Shown one piece after another: positions 43,001-51,366 of a stretch of DNA of 64,000 bases. Origin of the DNA: Labrenzia sp. PHM005 (GTDB lineage: Bacteria; Pseudomonadota; Alphaproteobacteria; Rhizobiales; Stappiaceae); NCBI RefSeq assembly GCF_006517275.1, contig NZ_CP041191.1:2475001-2539000 (forward strand), read 5' to 3'. Numbering within the stretch: the first letter of the stretch is position 1; the number at the start of each line of letters is the position of its first letter. A program made the translations under genes and the position numbers. Below the pieces are notes generated by a model. It was not told the origin of the DNA. It saw only the letters and a program-made list of their open reading frames with translations, and made no database searches.

Positions 43001-44046
43001 GTGGCGGCCAAGGTATAGATGTTCAGTTTACATCCGACTTAGATGCCTATGCCACGGATACATTCGGCAATATTGATACGCTCCATGATGTTTTCCAGTT
43101 CACGACGACCGGCGGTGACGACATCATCACCGGTCCGAACGGCGCCGAAGTACAGGACAGATGGTTCTGGATTGGCATGGCAGGTGGCGGCGACGATGTC
43201 ATCAACATCACCTCACACCACGTTACCTTGAACTATGAGCAACAAACTTACGGAGCGGTCGGTACGCCAACGCAAGGTATCGTCGTTGACTTCTCCAGCT
43301 TCGATGGCAATGGCCTGGCCACAATCATCGACACCCATGGGGGCACGGATAAGGTTTCCTACAATGGAACAGGCATTACCGGCGGCGTGTATTCCATTGT
43401 TGGTTCAGAACTTGCTGATGATATGACTGGTGGGGACCGCTGGGACTATTTTGTCGGTGGTCAGGGGGCGGACACAATCCGCGGTGGTGGCGGATTTGAT
43501 GAAGTCAATTACTTCTATCACAACGTCTCTGACAATGCTGGTGGATTTGTCGGTGTGACGGTTGACCTTGGAAACCAGACGGCCACTGACCAGTTTGGCG
43601 ATACTGATACGCTTATTGATGTCGAGATCATTGCAGGTACAGAAAACGTCGATAGTCTTACTGGAGATGATCTAGCAAACACGCTTATGGGCCGGATGGG
43701 CGATGATGTGATCGACGGAGCTGGAGGTGTGGATGAGTTGTTCGGCGACGGTGGCGACGATACGATTACCACCGGCGCAGGAATGGACAACGTCCACTAT
43801 TATGGCTCTTCAGAACATGGGTCTGACATTGTGACCGACTTCCTTGTGGGTTCGGACACGATTGTGATGTCGGCAATCACACAGGCCGTTTTTGACGCAA
43901 TTTCCATCTCTGATTTGAACGGCAGCGATACCCTGATTGACTTAGGCTTCTCCAACGGCGTGGATCTCGGGCAGGTGACGCTTCTCGGAGTGAACTACAG
44001 CTCGCTGACAGATCCCCATGCGGACCTCTTGACCCTTCTTACCTAA
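40072..44046 (+). CDS. Large RTX-type calcium-binding secreted protein
   Basis: A 1324-residue protein with type I secretion features. Seen: four or five degenerate N-terminal repeats (residues 1-165), each with a YL-x-NPDV or YYAQQNPDV core and an acidic/EGR tail (YTEGRDPLPG, ENEGRAPN, ASEGRFPN). A segment with calcium-loop-like DLDGDGVIGPNE follows (about 220-235), then a helical alanine-rich part (about 275-540). A Pro/Thr linker (APAPTPNPTPTPPP) leads to many RTX nonapeptides (GGNDIVRGGYGNDTI, GSGNDVLHGEQGNDI, GGDGGDDT-like) to the C-terminus. There is no signal peptide, and no ABC exporter nearby. Likely an extracellular adhesin. The N-terminal repeats recur in other large alphaproteobacterial surface proteins. 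Confidence 0.88.
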   Translation: MLLFNEAYYLSENPDVSQSVEAGTYDSGEAHFMAIGYTEGRDPLPGLNSSFYLAQNPDVADANVNPLEHYNSFGENEGRAPNPLFDPVYYAQQNPDVVDAGMGLLEHFINHGASEGRFPNSTTASELASGFNETAYLAANSDIADAVSSGAFSSGYEHWSLFGYAEGRSGAQNSGGEALSVPSAAATGSLNGFVIDGKVAGATVGIDLDGDGVIGPNEPTVTTDDLGEFIFPDGTPIGPIIASGGTDISTGLPFDGRMEAPAGSTVVNPLTTVIKKMADANPDANKSEAEKAAEAQDQLKSLLGLSDINADITQVDFVTEATEGDSDGSADAVSDSDGARLYSASVQLLNIVDQGAAAIAGADGSVSAEDASTAMFASLAERLGSTAEGQTVDLGSTAGSDGDASNDAGDLLIDVIKGAAANTLSGDAAGRVDQIADSAAAIAAAANREIADRIDALEPGAAGSAIESTLVEIVKTQKVVQGDAADNIRNAAGSDNPDEAAQAISDTIAASDGSGFISDDLINDQTVGDIDGDGTVDDVPAPAPTPNPTPTPPPVNEFNDIIGTDDGETLIGTNGGDRIEALGGDDIINPGAGRDNIIAGAGNDQITLDAAGGSKHIRGDEGDDQIFRTEAATSLLRLRYDKETGGNGIVFTLVSATEATIVDTFGDTDTITYTGPTNIPFEHNLHVSGTDQDDVFSGHFGAGIDPSFQDDDFHAGFVASPRGGNDQIFGNLIEFDSISYSEDVIRVPRATGIQVSWGASGGTIIDGLGGTDTFNQNINQIEGSLLADVFISTGSYSRFRGLDGADTFDGSAGGRDIVDYRGDDDYGGMGGIFADLAAGTATDGFGNTDTLIGIERVRGSDLDGISDVLLGSGANNYLRGYRGDDTLDARGGNDIVRGGYGNDTITGGSGNDVLHGEQGNDIIIAGTGNDYITGGEGNDDITVTSGANIVIGGDGFDIVTGSSAGGSQVTMAYADEGGGQGIDVQFTSDLDAYATDTFGNIDTLHDVFQFTTTGGDDIITGPNGAEVQDRWFWIGMAGGGDDVINITSHHVTLNYEQQTYGAVGTPTQGIVVDFSSFDGNGLATIIDTHGGTDKVSYNGTGITGGVYSIVGSELADDMTGGDRWDYFVGGQGADTIRGGGGFDEVNYFYHNVSDNAGGFVGVTVDLGNQTATDQFGDTDTLIDVEIIAGTENVDSLTGDDLANTLMGRMGDDVIDGAGGVDELFGDGGDDTITTGAGMDNVHYYGSSEHGSDIVTDFLVGSDTIVMSAITQAVFDAISISDLNGSDTLIDLGFSNGVDLGQVTLLGVNYSSLTDPHADLLTLLT

Positions 44047-44325
44047 CAATGGGTCAGGAAGAATAATGGAACTAAATGCGCTTTAACAAACTTCAGCGGG
44101 GCACTGCTCCGCTGATAAAACATTGCACCACTCGCCGACAGTCCGAGCTAATTAAGATGTTTGATCAGCTCTTTGTATTTGCGTTGTAGTTTCCGATTGT
44201 CACCGGAACAGCGGATACAGAATCCGGTCGAAATGGCAGTTTGTTCGTTTCAGTCCGTCTGTATTGAGTACGGATGCTTGATCCCGCTGAACTGATATCA
44301 ACATGAAATTTGTATAGGAGAAGTT
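44047..44325. other. Intergenic, right end of island
   Basis: A possible weak hairpin (CAGCGG...CCGCTG, 44094-44114) follows the RTX gene without a T-run. Nothing else was recognised before the tRNA gene. Confidence 0.4.
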
Positions 44326-44373
44326 TGGTAGCGGGAGAGGGACTCGAACCCCCGACACGCGGATTATGATTCC
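44322..44373 (-). repeat. Island attachment site (within tRNA-Met), right end
   Basis: The 52-base direct repeat partner of 22603-22654, embedded in the intact tRNA-Met gene (its last 48 bases plus four). Element insertion here leaves the tRNA whole. The element is thus about 21.7 kb. Confidence 0.9.
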
Positions 44374-44402
44374 GCTGCTCTAACCACCTGAGCTACCCCG
44401 CC
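44326..44402 (-). tRNA. tRNA-Met (elongator, anticodon CAT)
   Basis: A 77-base tRNA on the - strand. It starts GGCGGGGTAGCTCAGG and ends with encoded CCA. The anticodon stem GCGGA/TCCGC encloses a loop with T33 and anticodon CAT, and the T-arm GGTTCGAGTCC is intact. The acceptor stem pairs through G1-T72, unlike initiator tRNAs with an unpaired C1-A72, so it is an elongator-type Met; tRNA-Ile2, which also has CAT, cannot be wholly excluded. It is the insertion site of the island. Confidence 0.93.
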
Positions 44403-44514
44403 ATCCGGTCAGCTGCCTTCACAAAGGCGCTGCGGTGTGGGGAGCTTATAGTGAGGTGGCGCGCAGGCGTCAAGCGCAGAATCTGCGCCTAACGACATTC
44501 TTTCGAGTGGCAGT

Positions 44515-45693
44515 CTAAACGGCAGAAACCGGCGCCTCGGCTTGTGGAAAATCGACTGCCCAATTGCCCGTGCGTTCCGTTTTGTGAATCCATCCGCCGC
44601 CCAGAACACGGGCGGTTTCATCGTCGCTGTCAAAGAAGACGCAGGCTTGGCCGGGAGCCACACCTGTTTCGCCATTGGCAAGATCGACAAAGGCCTTGCC
44701 ATTTAATATCCGCAAGGTCGCCGGCGCCGGCGGCCGCGTTGAGCGGACCTTTGCAAAGACGTCTATTTCATCGCCTTCATCCAGCGGCAGGTCGCCGATC
44801 CAGTTCATTTCACGCAACAAGATGGTCCGGGTTGCCAGAGCTTCACGCGGGCCGACAATCACCCGGCGGTCATCGGCGTCCAGCCGAACCACATACAGTG
44901 GGTCGCCAGTGGCCACGCCAATGCCGCGCCGCTGACCGATGGTGAAATGAATGATGCCGTCGTGTTTGCCCAGGACCCGCCCGTCCATATGGACAATGTC
45001 GCCGGGTTCGGCGGCATTCGGGCGCAGCTTGCGGATGACCTCGGCATAGTCTCCGTTCGGCACGAAGCAGATGTCCTGGCTGTCCGGTTTGTTAGCAACC
45101 GAGAGGCCAAACTCCTCTGCAAGTTCCCGCACTTTCGATTTTGGCATGCCGCCAAGCGGAAAGCGGACAAAATCCAGCTGCTCCTGGGTGGTGGCAAACA
45201 AGAAATAACTTTGGTCGCGGTCGAGATCCGCCGGGCGGTGGAGGGCGCGTCTGTTGCCCTTGGTAACGGAACGCACGTAGTGGCCTGTTGCCAGAGCGTC
45301 GGCGCCAAGGTCTTTGGCGGTTTTCAAAAGATCCGTGAACTTGACGGTCTGATTGCAGGAGACACACGGAATGGGCGTTTCGCCGGCGATGTAGCTGTCG
45401 GCGAACCGGTCCATGACCTGCTCTTTGAAACGGCTTTCATAGTCGAGCACATAATGCGGAATGCCGATCTTTTCTGCGGCCCGCCGGGCGTCGTGAATGT
45501 CGACCCCGGCGCAGCAGGATTTTGCCTTGGCAACGGCCGCACCATGGTCGTAAAGCTGGAGTGTGACGCCGATGACGTCATACCCTTGCGCATGCATCAT
45601 CGCGGCAACCACGGAACTGTCGACGCCGCCGGACATGGCGACAACGACACGCGTGTCTTCAGGGCGGCCGGGAAGATCCAGACTGTTCAACAT
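44515..45693 (-). CDS. mnmA: tRNA-specific 2-thiouridylase MnmA
   Basis: Makes 2-thiouridine at the wobble base of tRNA-Lys, -Glu and -Gln. Seen: an ATP-binding PP-loop SGGVDSS (residues 21-27), catalytic Cys113 in [10 protein letters not shown] and a second catalytic Cys209 in DSQDICFVP. The C-terminal beta-barrel is characteristic. The length of 392 residues fits the family. Start: ATG 45693; the frame is open to 45741, but those added residues are unlike MnmA and precede a usual start. It lies 112 bases upstream of the tRNA-Met on the same strand; the two may share a transcript, but that is inference. It is divergent from the fliK region. An ordinary housekeeping gene. Confidence 0.97.
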   Translation of the reverse strand: MLNSLDLPGRPEDTRVVVAMSGGVDSSVVAAMMHAQGYDVIGVTLQLYDHGAAVAKAKSCCAGVDIHDARRAAEKIGIPHYVLDYESRFKEQVMDRFADSYIAGETPIPCVSCNQTVKFTDLLKTAKDLGADALATGHYVRSVTKGNRRALHRPADLDRDQSYFLFATTQEQLDFVRFPLGGMPKSKVRELAEEFGLSVANKPDSQDICFVPNGDYAEVIRKLRPNAAEPGDIVHMDGRVLGKHDGIIHFTIGQRRGIGVATGDPLYVVRLDADDRRVIVGPREALATRTILLREMNWIGDLPLDEGDEIDVFAKVRSTRPPAPATLRILNGKAFVDLANGETGVAPGQACVFFDSDDETARVLGGGWIHKTERTGNWAVDFPQAEAPVSAV

Positions 45694-46035
45694 GTTCAAA
45701 GGCACTTTCAGAAGTGTTGGGCCCTGCCGTCCGGCGTGCACATCTGTGCGCCGTCGATGGCTACCGCCAAGCGGTTGTCAGGTTAGGCCAATTCTCATTG
45801 CGCGGCACTATACAGATAAGGGCTGTTTTTGCCAATTGCGAGTGCCGGGCACCCGGCATGCATTGCCGGAGCGGCAAAGCTTGCCGTGTTAAGGGCGGTG
45901 CTTGTACCGCGAGTACGTGGCAAAAGTTAAGTGATTCAATGTCTTGATGGTTTTGGAAAAACTGGCCCGCGGTTTGCTTTCTATTGGCTGATGCTATCCG
46001 TCCGCTGATTGGGCGTGAACTTTTGGGGGCTTTCC
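45694..46035. other. Intergenic between mnmA and fliK
   Basis: Contains GCCGGG-CA-CCCGGC (45844-45857, inverted repeat without T-run) and the sigma-54 promoter motif described below. No ORF is supported. Confidence 0.5.
45963..45977 (+). promoter_or_regulatory. Sigma-54 (RpoN) promoter upstream of fliK
   Basis: TGGCCCG-CGGT-TTGC matches the TGGCACG-N4-TTGC consensus with GG and GC at the standard spacing. A transcript would begin near 45989. FlbD, a sigma-54 activator, is encoded in the same cluster, so this fits flagellar class control. Upstream FlbD sites were not resolved. Confidence 0.75.
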
Positions 46036-48102
46036 GTGCTGCCTTTTGGAATGATGACCGAACTAACTCAAGGACCCGTGCCAGTCAAAGCTGCCGGTGG
46101 GCTGGCGTCTGGCTCGACTGGTGGGTCTGGTAATGAGTTTCAGCAGTTTTCCGAGGAGCTTCAAAGCGCGTTGCAAGAGCCGGGCGCGGAGCTGCCGGGA
46201 GAGGCGGAGGCCGATGCTCTTCCAGTTGACCTGTCCGGTGACCCGGAAGTGTCAACTTCATTGCTTGCAGATGGTGTTGGTGATGGGGTGCTGGAAGCCG
46301 CTCAAAGCACGGATCTGCCGTCTCCGGATGCTGGGCTTGTTTTTGCTGAGGCGCAAGTCAGCGCGGTTCCAGGTTATCTTGGGGTTGCTTGGCAAGCAGA
46401 CGTCGGGGGCGGAGAGTTGGTTAAAGAAGGACGTGTGGAAGGAATTGGCCGAGAGGGCGCGACCTTGGCGGGGCCTGTGTCCAAAGGGTCTGAGGTATCG
46501 AGTTTTCCTCAGGCCAATGTGCCGGCCGCCGCAGGTGATGCGGGCGAAAATGCAAAGGGGGGTGGTGCTTATGGCCAGCAAGCCGCGTCTGCCCCAATTG
46601 TTGATGTCTCAGCGGAGCAGGGTGTTCGCGGAGGTGATGGTCCGCTGACAGGCTCTGGTCCGGCAGATTCGGATGGTGCAGGCGCAACTGTGCGTTCGCT
46701 TGTCATAGAAAATGATCCGGAGTTGCCAGGACGTGATGCGAAGGCTATCGATCGCCAAAATGGCACGCGGGCTGTAGAAACCAATAGCCGTCGCTGGCAG
46801 GAGGGTTTGCCTCAGGAGTTGAGAGCCGATACTTCGAAAGTGCAGCGTCTTTCCGAACTTGAGCAGTTCAAACCGGCGCAAGAGCTCGCCGGCCGGGTTG
46901 TGCAAAGTGACCAGACAGGCGGTGTTAAGCCGGGTGTGCCTTTGGGGAATGCTGAAGGTCCCATCGTGGATAGGGCGCAAACTCCTGTACAAGAAGTAAA
47001 GCCGCGTGTCTGGCAGTCCGGGGGCGTTTCATCAGCGGCTGGTGCAGAGATTGCGGGTTTGGTGCGGCCGGCGAACAGCGCTCCTACTAACACTGCAGCC
47101 AGTACAAGCGATGTAACTGGGGCTGATCAGGCCGGTGTTGATGTGGAGCCGGTTCGCTTGGTTCAAACTACCGATGCTAAGCCTGTTCAAAGTGTTGTAG
47201 CGTCAGCTCCGCAAACAGCTGGTACGTTGGCTGGTCAAGTTTTGCCGCAAACACTGTTTCAGTCTGATGCTTCTTCGTCTGATGCCGCTGCTCGCCAATC
47301 TGAGGACGCGCCATTAGATCTTGACGGAGATGAGATGCGGCCAGGGCCGCGCTTGGCCAGCGAGGTACGGGCAACTGGTTCGTGGAGCGCCGGTGTTGAC
47401 AGTCAGGCTCAGGTAGGAAGTCAGTTTGCCGGGCAGTCGAAAATCGTGACTCCTCAAAATTCAATTGCCGCTGCGGCCTCAGGTCAGCCCCAGGTGAGCG
47501 AGATTGTTGACGATCTTGTTGTTGATGGTGCTGGTACCAAAGCTGGGCTAGGGGCCGAGTTGGCCGACGAGCCGGATTTTGTAGCTACGCTGCGCGGCGG
47601 TGATATGCAGGGTGCGGCCCGGACCGAGGCTCTTCAAACTCCAAATCAGGCGCAAAGCTCCCAGGTGGCCACTCAAGTGGCTGTCGAAATGGCCCGGAAT
47701 CTGAAAAACGCCCAAACCCGCTTCCAGATGAGGTTTGACCCACCAGAATTGGGTCGTGTTGATGTGAATATGAAGGTGGCGGCAGACGGCAGCGTTCAGG
47801 CGCATCTGATCGTTGAGCGTCCGGAAACACTTGATATGTTCCTGCGGGATCAGCGCGGTTTGGAGCGGGCACTTGAAGCGGCGGGTCTGAATACCAACTC
47901 CAACGACCTTCAGTTTTCCTTGAAGCAGGAAGCCGGGCAGCAATTTGCATCTGGTGAAGACCATCAGCAAAATCAATCGGGTCAGTCTTCCGGCGGCGGA
48001 GATGGGGCTGCCGACGATGCGGCGGCTGGCGATATCGTGGACCGGGAACTTCTACAAATGACGCTCGCAGAGCAGCGTGGCGGTTTGGACATCCGGATTT
48101 AA
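46036..48102 (+). CDS. fliK: Flagellar hook-length control protein FliK
   Basis: A secreted ruler that measures hook length and switches export from hook to filament subunits. Seen: a long, low-complexity Gly/Ala/Gln/Asp-rich N-terminal part typical of FliK. A conserved C-terminal domain (about residues 560-660) follows, with FDPPELGRVDVNM, VRAHLI-like VQAHLIVERP and LERALEAAGL. The longest frame starts at TTG 46009; GTG 46036, six bases after GGGGG, has the best ribosome site, and ATG 46051 is another option, so the start is uncertain. It is followed by flgD 30 bases later. The N-terminus is likely to diverge strongly from homologues. Confidence 0.88.
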   Translation: MLPFGMMTELTQGPVPVKAAGGLASGSTGGSGNEFQQFSEELQSALQEPGAELPGEAEADALPVDLSGDPEVSTSLLADGVGDGVLEAAQSTDLPSPDAGLVFAEAQVSAVPGYLGVAWQADVGGGELVKEGRVEGIGREGATLAGPVSKGSEVSSFPQANVPAAAGDAGENAKGGGAYGQQAASAPIVDVSAEQGVRGGDGPLTGSGPADSDGAGATVRSLVIENDPELPGRDAKAIDRQNGTRAVETNSRRWQEGLPQELRADTSKVQRLSELEQFKPAQELAGRVVQSDQTGGVKPGVPLGNAEGPIVDRAQTPVQEVKPRVWQSGGVSSAAGAEIAGLVRPANSAPTNTAASTSDVTGADQAGVDVEPVRLVQTTDAKPVQSVVASAPQTAGTLAGQVLPQTLFQSDASSSDAAARQSEDAPLDLDGDEMRPGPRLASEVRATGSWSAGVDSQAQVGSQFAGQSKIVTPQNSIAAAASGQPQVSEIVDDLVVDGAGTKAGLGAELADEPDFVATLRGGDMQGAARTEALQTPNQAQSSQVATQVAVEMARNLKNAQTRFQMRFDPPELGRVDVNMKVAADGSVQAHLIVERPETLDMFLRDQRGLERALEAAGLNTNSNDLQFSLKQEAGQQFASGEDHQQNQSGQSSGGGDGAADDAAAGDIVDRELLQMTLAEQRGGLDIRI

Positions 48103-48132
48103 GAGGCGTGCCAAGCGTCTTAGGAGAGAGTA

Positions 48133-48801
48133 ATGACGATTATTACACCTGGAACAAGTGGTGTCACCCAATCTGCAAGTGATGCCGCGAGCCAAGCTAG
48201 CCAGTCCGGTTTATCGGCAAACTATGAGCTGTTCTTGAGTATGCTGACCACGCAGATTCAAAACCAGGATCCGCTGGATCCTCTGGATTCTGCAGAGTAC
48301 ACCAACCAGCTTGTGCAATACTCCAGCGTTGAGCAGTCTATCCAGACTAACCAAAACTTAGAAGAGATGATCAGTTTGCTGTCCAGCAATCAATCCTCTG
48401 CCTATGTCAATTATATCGGCACAGAAGTAACCGCAGCTGGCGGTACAGCAATGATGGTGGATGGCCAGGCGTCTTGGGAATACGATGTCCTCGAAGATGC
48501 CTCTGGAACAGTCGAAATTCTCAATGAATTTGGCAATGTCGTCTATACCGGTGAGATTCAGATGCAGGCGGGTGGCGGAACATATACGTGGAACGGCGAA
48601 CTGGACGACGGTGGAACAGCGGCAGGCGGCGCATATACGATCCAGCTGGATGTGTCCGATGCGGCTGGGAACGCTGAACCAGCATCGATTGAGGTGTCTG
48701 GTGTCGTCGATGAGGTCGATTTCGGTGGGGATATCCCTTTCCTAAGGATTGGCGAAATCTCAGTGCCGGTCAGTGCAGTGAAGTCCGTCCGCTCTATTTA
48801 A
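48133..48801 (+). CDS. flgD: Flagellar hook capping protein FlgD
   Basis: Caps the growing hook so that hook subunits assemble, and is later replaced. A 222-residue protein. Seen: a FlgD N-terminal region (about 25-80) with FLSMLTTQIQNQDPLDPL and QLVQYSSVEQSIQTNQNL. The rest is an FlgD Ig-like and Tudor-like pair (WEYDVLEDASGTVEIL, GTYTWNGELDDGG, PFLRIGEISVPVSAV). AGGAGAGAG precedes ATG 48133. Downstream of fliK by 30 bases, so co-transcribed from the sigma-54 promoter. An apparent terminator follows. Confidence 0.95.
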   Translation: MTIITPGTSGVTQSASDAASQASQSGLSANYELFLSMLTTQIQNQDPLDPLDSAEYTNQLVQYSSVEQSIQTNQNLEEMISLLSSNQSSAYVNYIGTEVTAAGGTAMMVDGQASWEYDVLEDASGTVEILNEFGNVVYTGEIQMQAGGGTYTWNGELDDGGTAAGGAYTIQLDVSDAAGNAEPASIEVSGVVDEVDFGGDIPFLRIGEISVPVSAVKSVRSI

Positions 48802-49159
48802 TATTGGCCGTTCAGGCGCCTTCCTGGCCGTTATTTGGTGGGAAGGTGGCGGTTTTTTCAAATTATTTGTCAATTCAGACAGGCTGTGCCCCGAACTTTA
48901 CCGCAGGTAGGGTGCGGCAAATTTGCGATTTTCCCGTTCTGTCTCGCTTTGCGTTGCATTTTGCACGATTAGGACATCATGGTTAACAAATTCATATAAT
49001 GTCCTGTAGTTTCTAAGTCTAATTTTTCATAATTTGCTAAATATTATTCACAAAATCTGAGTTTTATAGTTAATGAAAGGCGAACATTGCTTTAGCCGTT
49101 TGTTAAGCGTCATTGTGTAGTCTCATCTAAACCTTGGTCATGGTTAGTGTGAGAGTACA
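48802..49159. other. Intergenic between flgD and sciP
   Basis: The terminator of flgD occupies the first part. The rest is AT-rich with half-sites GTTAAC (48982), GTTAAT (49069) and GTTAAG (49102), which could be CtrA half-sites for sciP, but no full TTAA-N7-TTAA site was found. Confidence 0.5.
48817..48858 (+). terminator. Rho-independent terminator after flgD
   Basis: An 8-bp stem (5' arm 48817-48824, 3' arm 48841-48848, one G-T pair) with a 16-base loop, followed a few bases later by TTTTTT at 48853-48858. Confidence 0.6.
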
Positions 49160-49435
49160 ATGACCGAACAAATTCGTTCGCGTGTAAAATATGTCATCGG
49201 TCCGGATGGAAGCCCGCTTACAATTGCGGACCTCCCGCCCACGTCTACAAAGCGATGGGTGATCCGGCGAAAGGCGGAAGTGGTCGCAGCCGTTCGAGGC
49301 GGACTGTTGTCGCTTGAAGAAGCCTGTCAGAGATATACCCTGACTGTTGAAGAGTTCTTGTCGTGGCAAAGCTCAATTGAAAAACATGGGTTGGCTGGTT
49401 TGCGTGCTACCCGGATTCAGCAGTACAGGGGCTGA
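49160..49435 (+). CDS. sciP: CtrA inhibitor SciP
   Basis: A 91-residue protein of the DUF1153/SciP family, which binds CtrA and blocks its activation of flagellar and cell-cycle genes. Seen: the family region YVIGPDGSPLTIADLPP, then TKRWVIRRKAEVVAAVRGG and the helix LSLEEACQRYTLTVEEFLSW. Gene order next to fliF agrees with a link to motility timing. A strong terminator follows. ATG 49160 is preceded by GAGAGT. Confidence 0.95.
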   Translation: MTEQIRSRVKYVIGPDGSPLTIADLPPTSTKRWVIRRKAEVVAAVRGGLLSLEEACQRYTLTVEEFLSWQSSIEKHGLAGLRATRIQQYRG

Positions 49436-49481
49436 TAAGCCTGGTGAGAAATTCATAGGCATCTGACTAGGTGCTTCGGGG

Positions 49482-49506
49482 AAGGTCGGCTGTGCCGGCC
49501 TTTTTT
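49482..49506 (+). terminator. Rho-independent terminator after sciP
   Basis: AAGGTCGGC-TGT-GCCGGCCTT, a 9-bp stem with one G-T pair, followed by six T (to 49506). Confidence 0.88.
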
Positions 49507-49634
49507 GTTGCCTCTCGAATTGTCATACTTATCCAAAGGTTAATGAGATGGGCAGTTTTTCCCCATCTCAGTTGCATCCTGCAGCTCCCAAATCCGCTGA
49601 TTTCTGCCACTCTGTGTTCATGAGTAATGTTTTG

Positions 49635-49649
49635 TTAACTTCTTGTTAA
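49635..49649. promoter_or_regulatory. CtrA-type box upstream of fliF
   Basis: TTAA-CTTCTTG-TTAA, the exact TTAA-N7-TTAA pattern bound by CtrA. It lies about 100 bases before fliF GTG 49748 and near sciP, whose product blocks CtrA. CtrA control of this operon is inferred. Confidence 0.7.
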
Positions 49650-49747
49650 CCTTCAGGGCGGCAAATTTTGCCTAACAGGTGCGTGGCATGTCGCTCCGGC
49701 TCTGCTGATAAGGGCGGAAGGCATGCGAAAGATGCGGGCGGGCATTC

Positions 49748-51364
49748 GTGAACGGATTAATTGAATTCATAAAAACACTTGGACCGGCGCGGATCGCGGC
49801 GATGGGGGCCGTGGCTGCGATCTTGGTCGGTGTTTTTGCATTTATCATCTTCCGGGTGACTGCCCCTCAGATGACAACGCTCTACAACGAGCTGACTCTG
49901 GAAGATTCCGCTGCAATCGTTTCGCAACTCGAAAGCCAAGGTGTCCAATTCAAACTTGCGCGCGAGGGATCTAGTATTCTTGTGCCGCAAGAACAAGTGG
50001 CGCGGCTGCGTATGCAGCTTGCATCTGAAGGTTTGCCGACGGGTGGTTCAATCGGTTACGAGATCTTTGACCGGTCTGACACACTTGGTGCAACCAGCTT
50101 CGTTCAAAACATCAATCATCTTAGGGCAATGGAAGGCGAGCTCTCGCGTACGATCGGTTCACTTGACCGTATCCGTTCTGCCCGCGTTCATTTGGTCATT
50201 CCTGAGCGTCAGCTGTTTCAACGGGACCGCCGTCCGCCGTCCGCGTCCATCGTTCTGAATGTTCGTGGTGGCCTTGGACCTGGTGAGATCCGCGCTGTTC
50301 AACATCTTGTTGCAACGGCTGTCGATGGGCTGGACCCAGATAAAGTGTCAATCGTTGATGAAAGCGGGCGCTTGCTGGCGTCCGGCGCTGGCAGCGATGA
50401 CGAAGGTATGGTGTCTGCCCGTCTGCAAGAGCGGACTACCGCGATTGAAAGCCGTTTGCGCAATCAAGTGGAGGAGATTCTGAATTCGATTGTCGGGCCG
50501 GGCCGTGCACGGGTGCGGGTCAATGCTGACATTGATTTCAATCGCCGCACGGAAACCACAGAAACATTTGATCCAGAAGGTCAGGTCGTTCGTTCGACCC
50601 AGTCAAAAGAAGAAGCCACAGCCAGTACGCGTAGGGATGGTCAGGTCACTGTCGGAAACGAATTGCCGAATGAAGAAGATGAGGCTGGAGCTAATGCAGG
50701 CGACCAAGATTCCTCTTCTTTGACGGAAGAAATTGTTAACTACGAGATTTCCAAATCGACGCGAACAGAAGTTGTCGAAGCCGGCAAAATCACCCGCTTG
50801 TCTGTTGCGGTTCTCGTGGACGGCACATATCTGCCGGATGAAGACGGCAATTCCGTCTATACACCGCGGGAACAAGAAGCTCTGGACCGGATTGCGGTTT
50901 TGGTCCGCTCCGCCGTGGGGTATGATGAAACCCGCGGAGACGTCGTTGAAGTCATCAATCTTCAGTTCGCCTTGCCGCCAGAGCAAGACATCGCGGAAGG
51001 CGATGGCCTCTTTGAATTCACCCGCGATGATATCATGCGGTTTGCCGAATTGGGTGTCTTGTTCCTGATTGCGATCTTGCTGCTGCTATTCGTGGTCCGG
51101 CCGCTTCTGCGCCGTATTGTAACGCCTGAAGAGCAGCAGCCGCAGGAGTTGGTAATCGGGCCGGACGGGACGTTGGTGGCCGATAGCGAAGTGCCTCAGG
51201 AAGAGGAAGCCGAAGATGAGTTCGTTATTGAGTGGCTGGAGCAGGCCAAGCAGGAAGGTGCTCTGCAGGCCAGCTCGATTGCCAAGGTCGGTGAAATGAT
51301 AGCAGATCATCCATCAGAAGCGGTCAATATTGTTCGCGGCTGGTTGGATGAGCAGGCTGCGTAG
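49748..51364 (+). CDS. fliF: Flagellar MS-ring protein FliF
   Basis: Forms the membrane ring in which the rotor and export gate sit. A 538-residue protein. Seen: a first membrane helix (about 15-38, [17 protein letters not shown]), then the YscJ/FliF lipoprotein-like domain with [17 protein letters not shown] and [18 protein letters not shown]. The FliF C-terminal ring domain follows (about 235-420). A second membrane helix lies near 435-455 ([20 protein letters not shown]), and the C-terminal FliG-binding tail ends DEQAA. Start: GTG 49748; no ATG is in a better place. The fliG ATG follows the stop with 2 bases between. Confidence 0.96.
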   Translation: MNGLIEFIKTLGPARIAAMGAVAAILVGVFAFIIFRVTAPQMTTLYNELTLEDSAAIVSQLESQGVQFKLAREGSSILVPQEQVARLRMQLASEGLPTGGSIGYEIFDRSDTLGATSFVQNINHLRAMEGELSRTIGSLDRIRSARVHLVIPERQLFQRDRRPPSASIVLNVRGGLGPGEIRAVQHLVATAVDGLDPDKVSIVDESGRLLASGAGSDDEGMVSARLQERTTAIESRLRNQVEEILNSIVGPGRARVRVNADIDFNRRTETTETFDPEGQVVRSTQSKEEATASTRRDGQVTVGNELPNEEDEAGANAGDQDSSSLTEEIVNYEISKSTRTEVVEAGKITRLSVAVLVDGTYLPDEDGNSVYTPREQEALDRIAVLVRSAVGYDETRGDVVEVINLQFALPPEQDIAEGDGLFEFTRDDIMRFAELGVLFLIAILLLLFVVRPLLRRIVTPEEQQPQELVIGPDGTLVADSEVPQEEEAEDEFVIEWLEQAKQEGALQASSIAKVGEMIADHPSEAVNIVRGWLDEQAA

Positions 51365-51366
51365 CA

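Larger units (their letters stand above)
49436..49747. other. Intergenic between sciP and fliF
   Basis: Contains the sciP terminator and a CtrA-type site (both listed). The rest probably includes the fliF promoter. Confidence 0.6.

Noticed and set aside
44947..45786. 279-codon ORF on the + strand across mnmA
   Set aside because: It is antisense to a well-conserved mnmA with catalytic motifs; no independent support.
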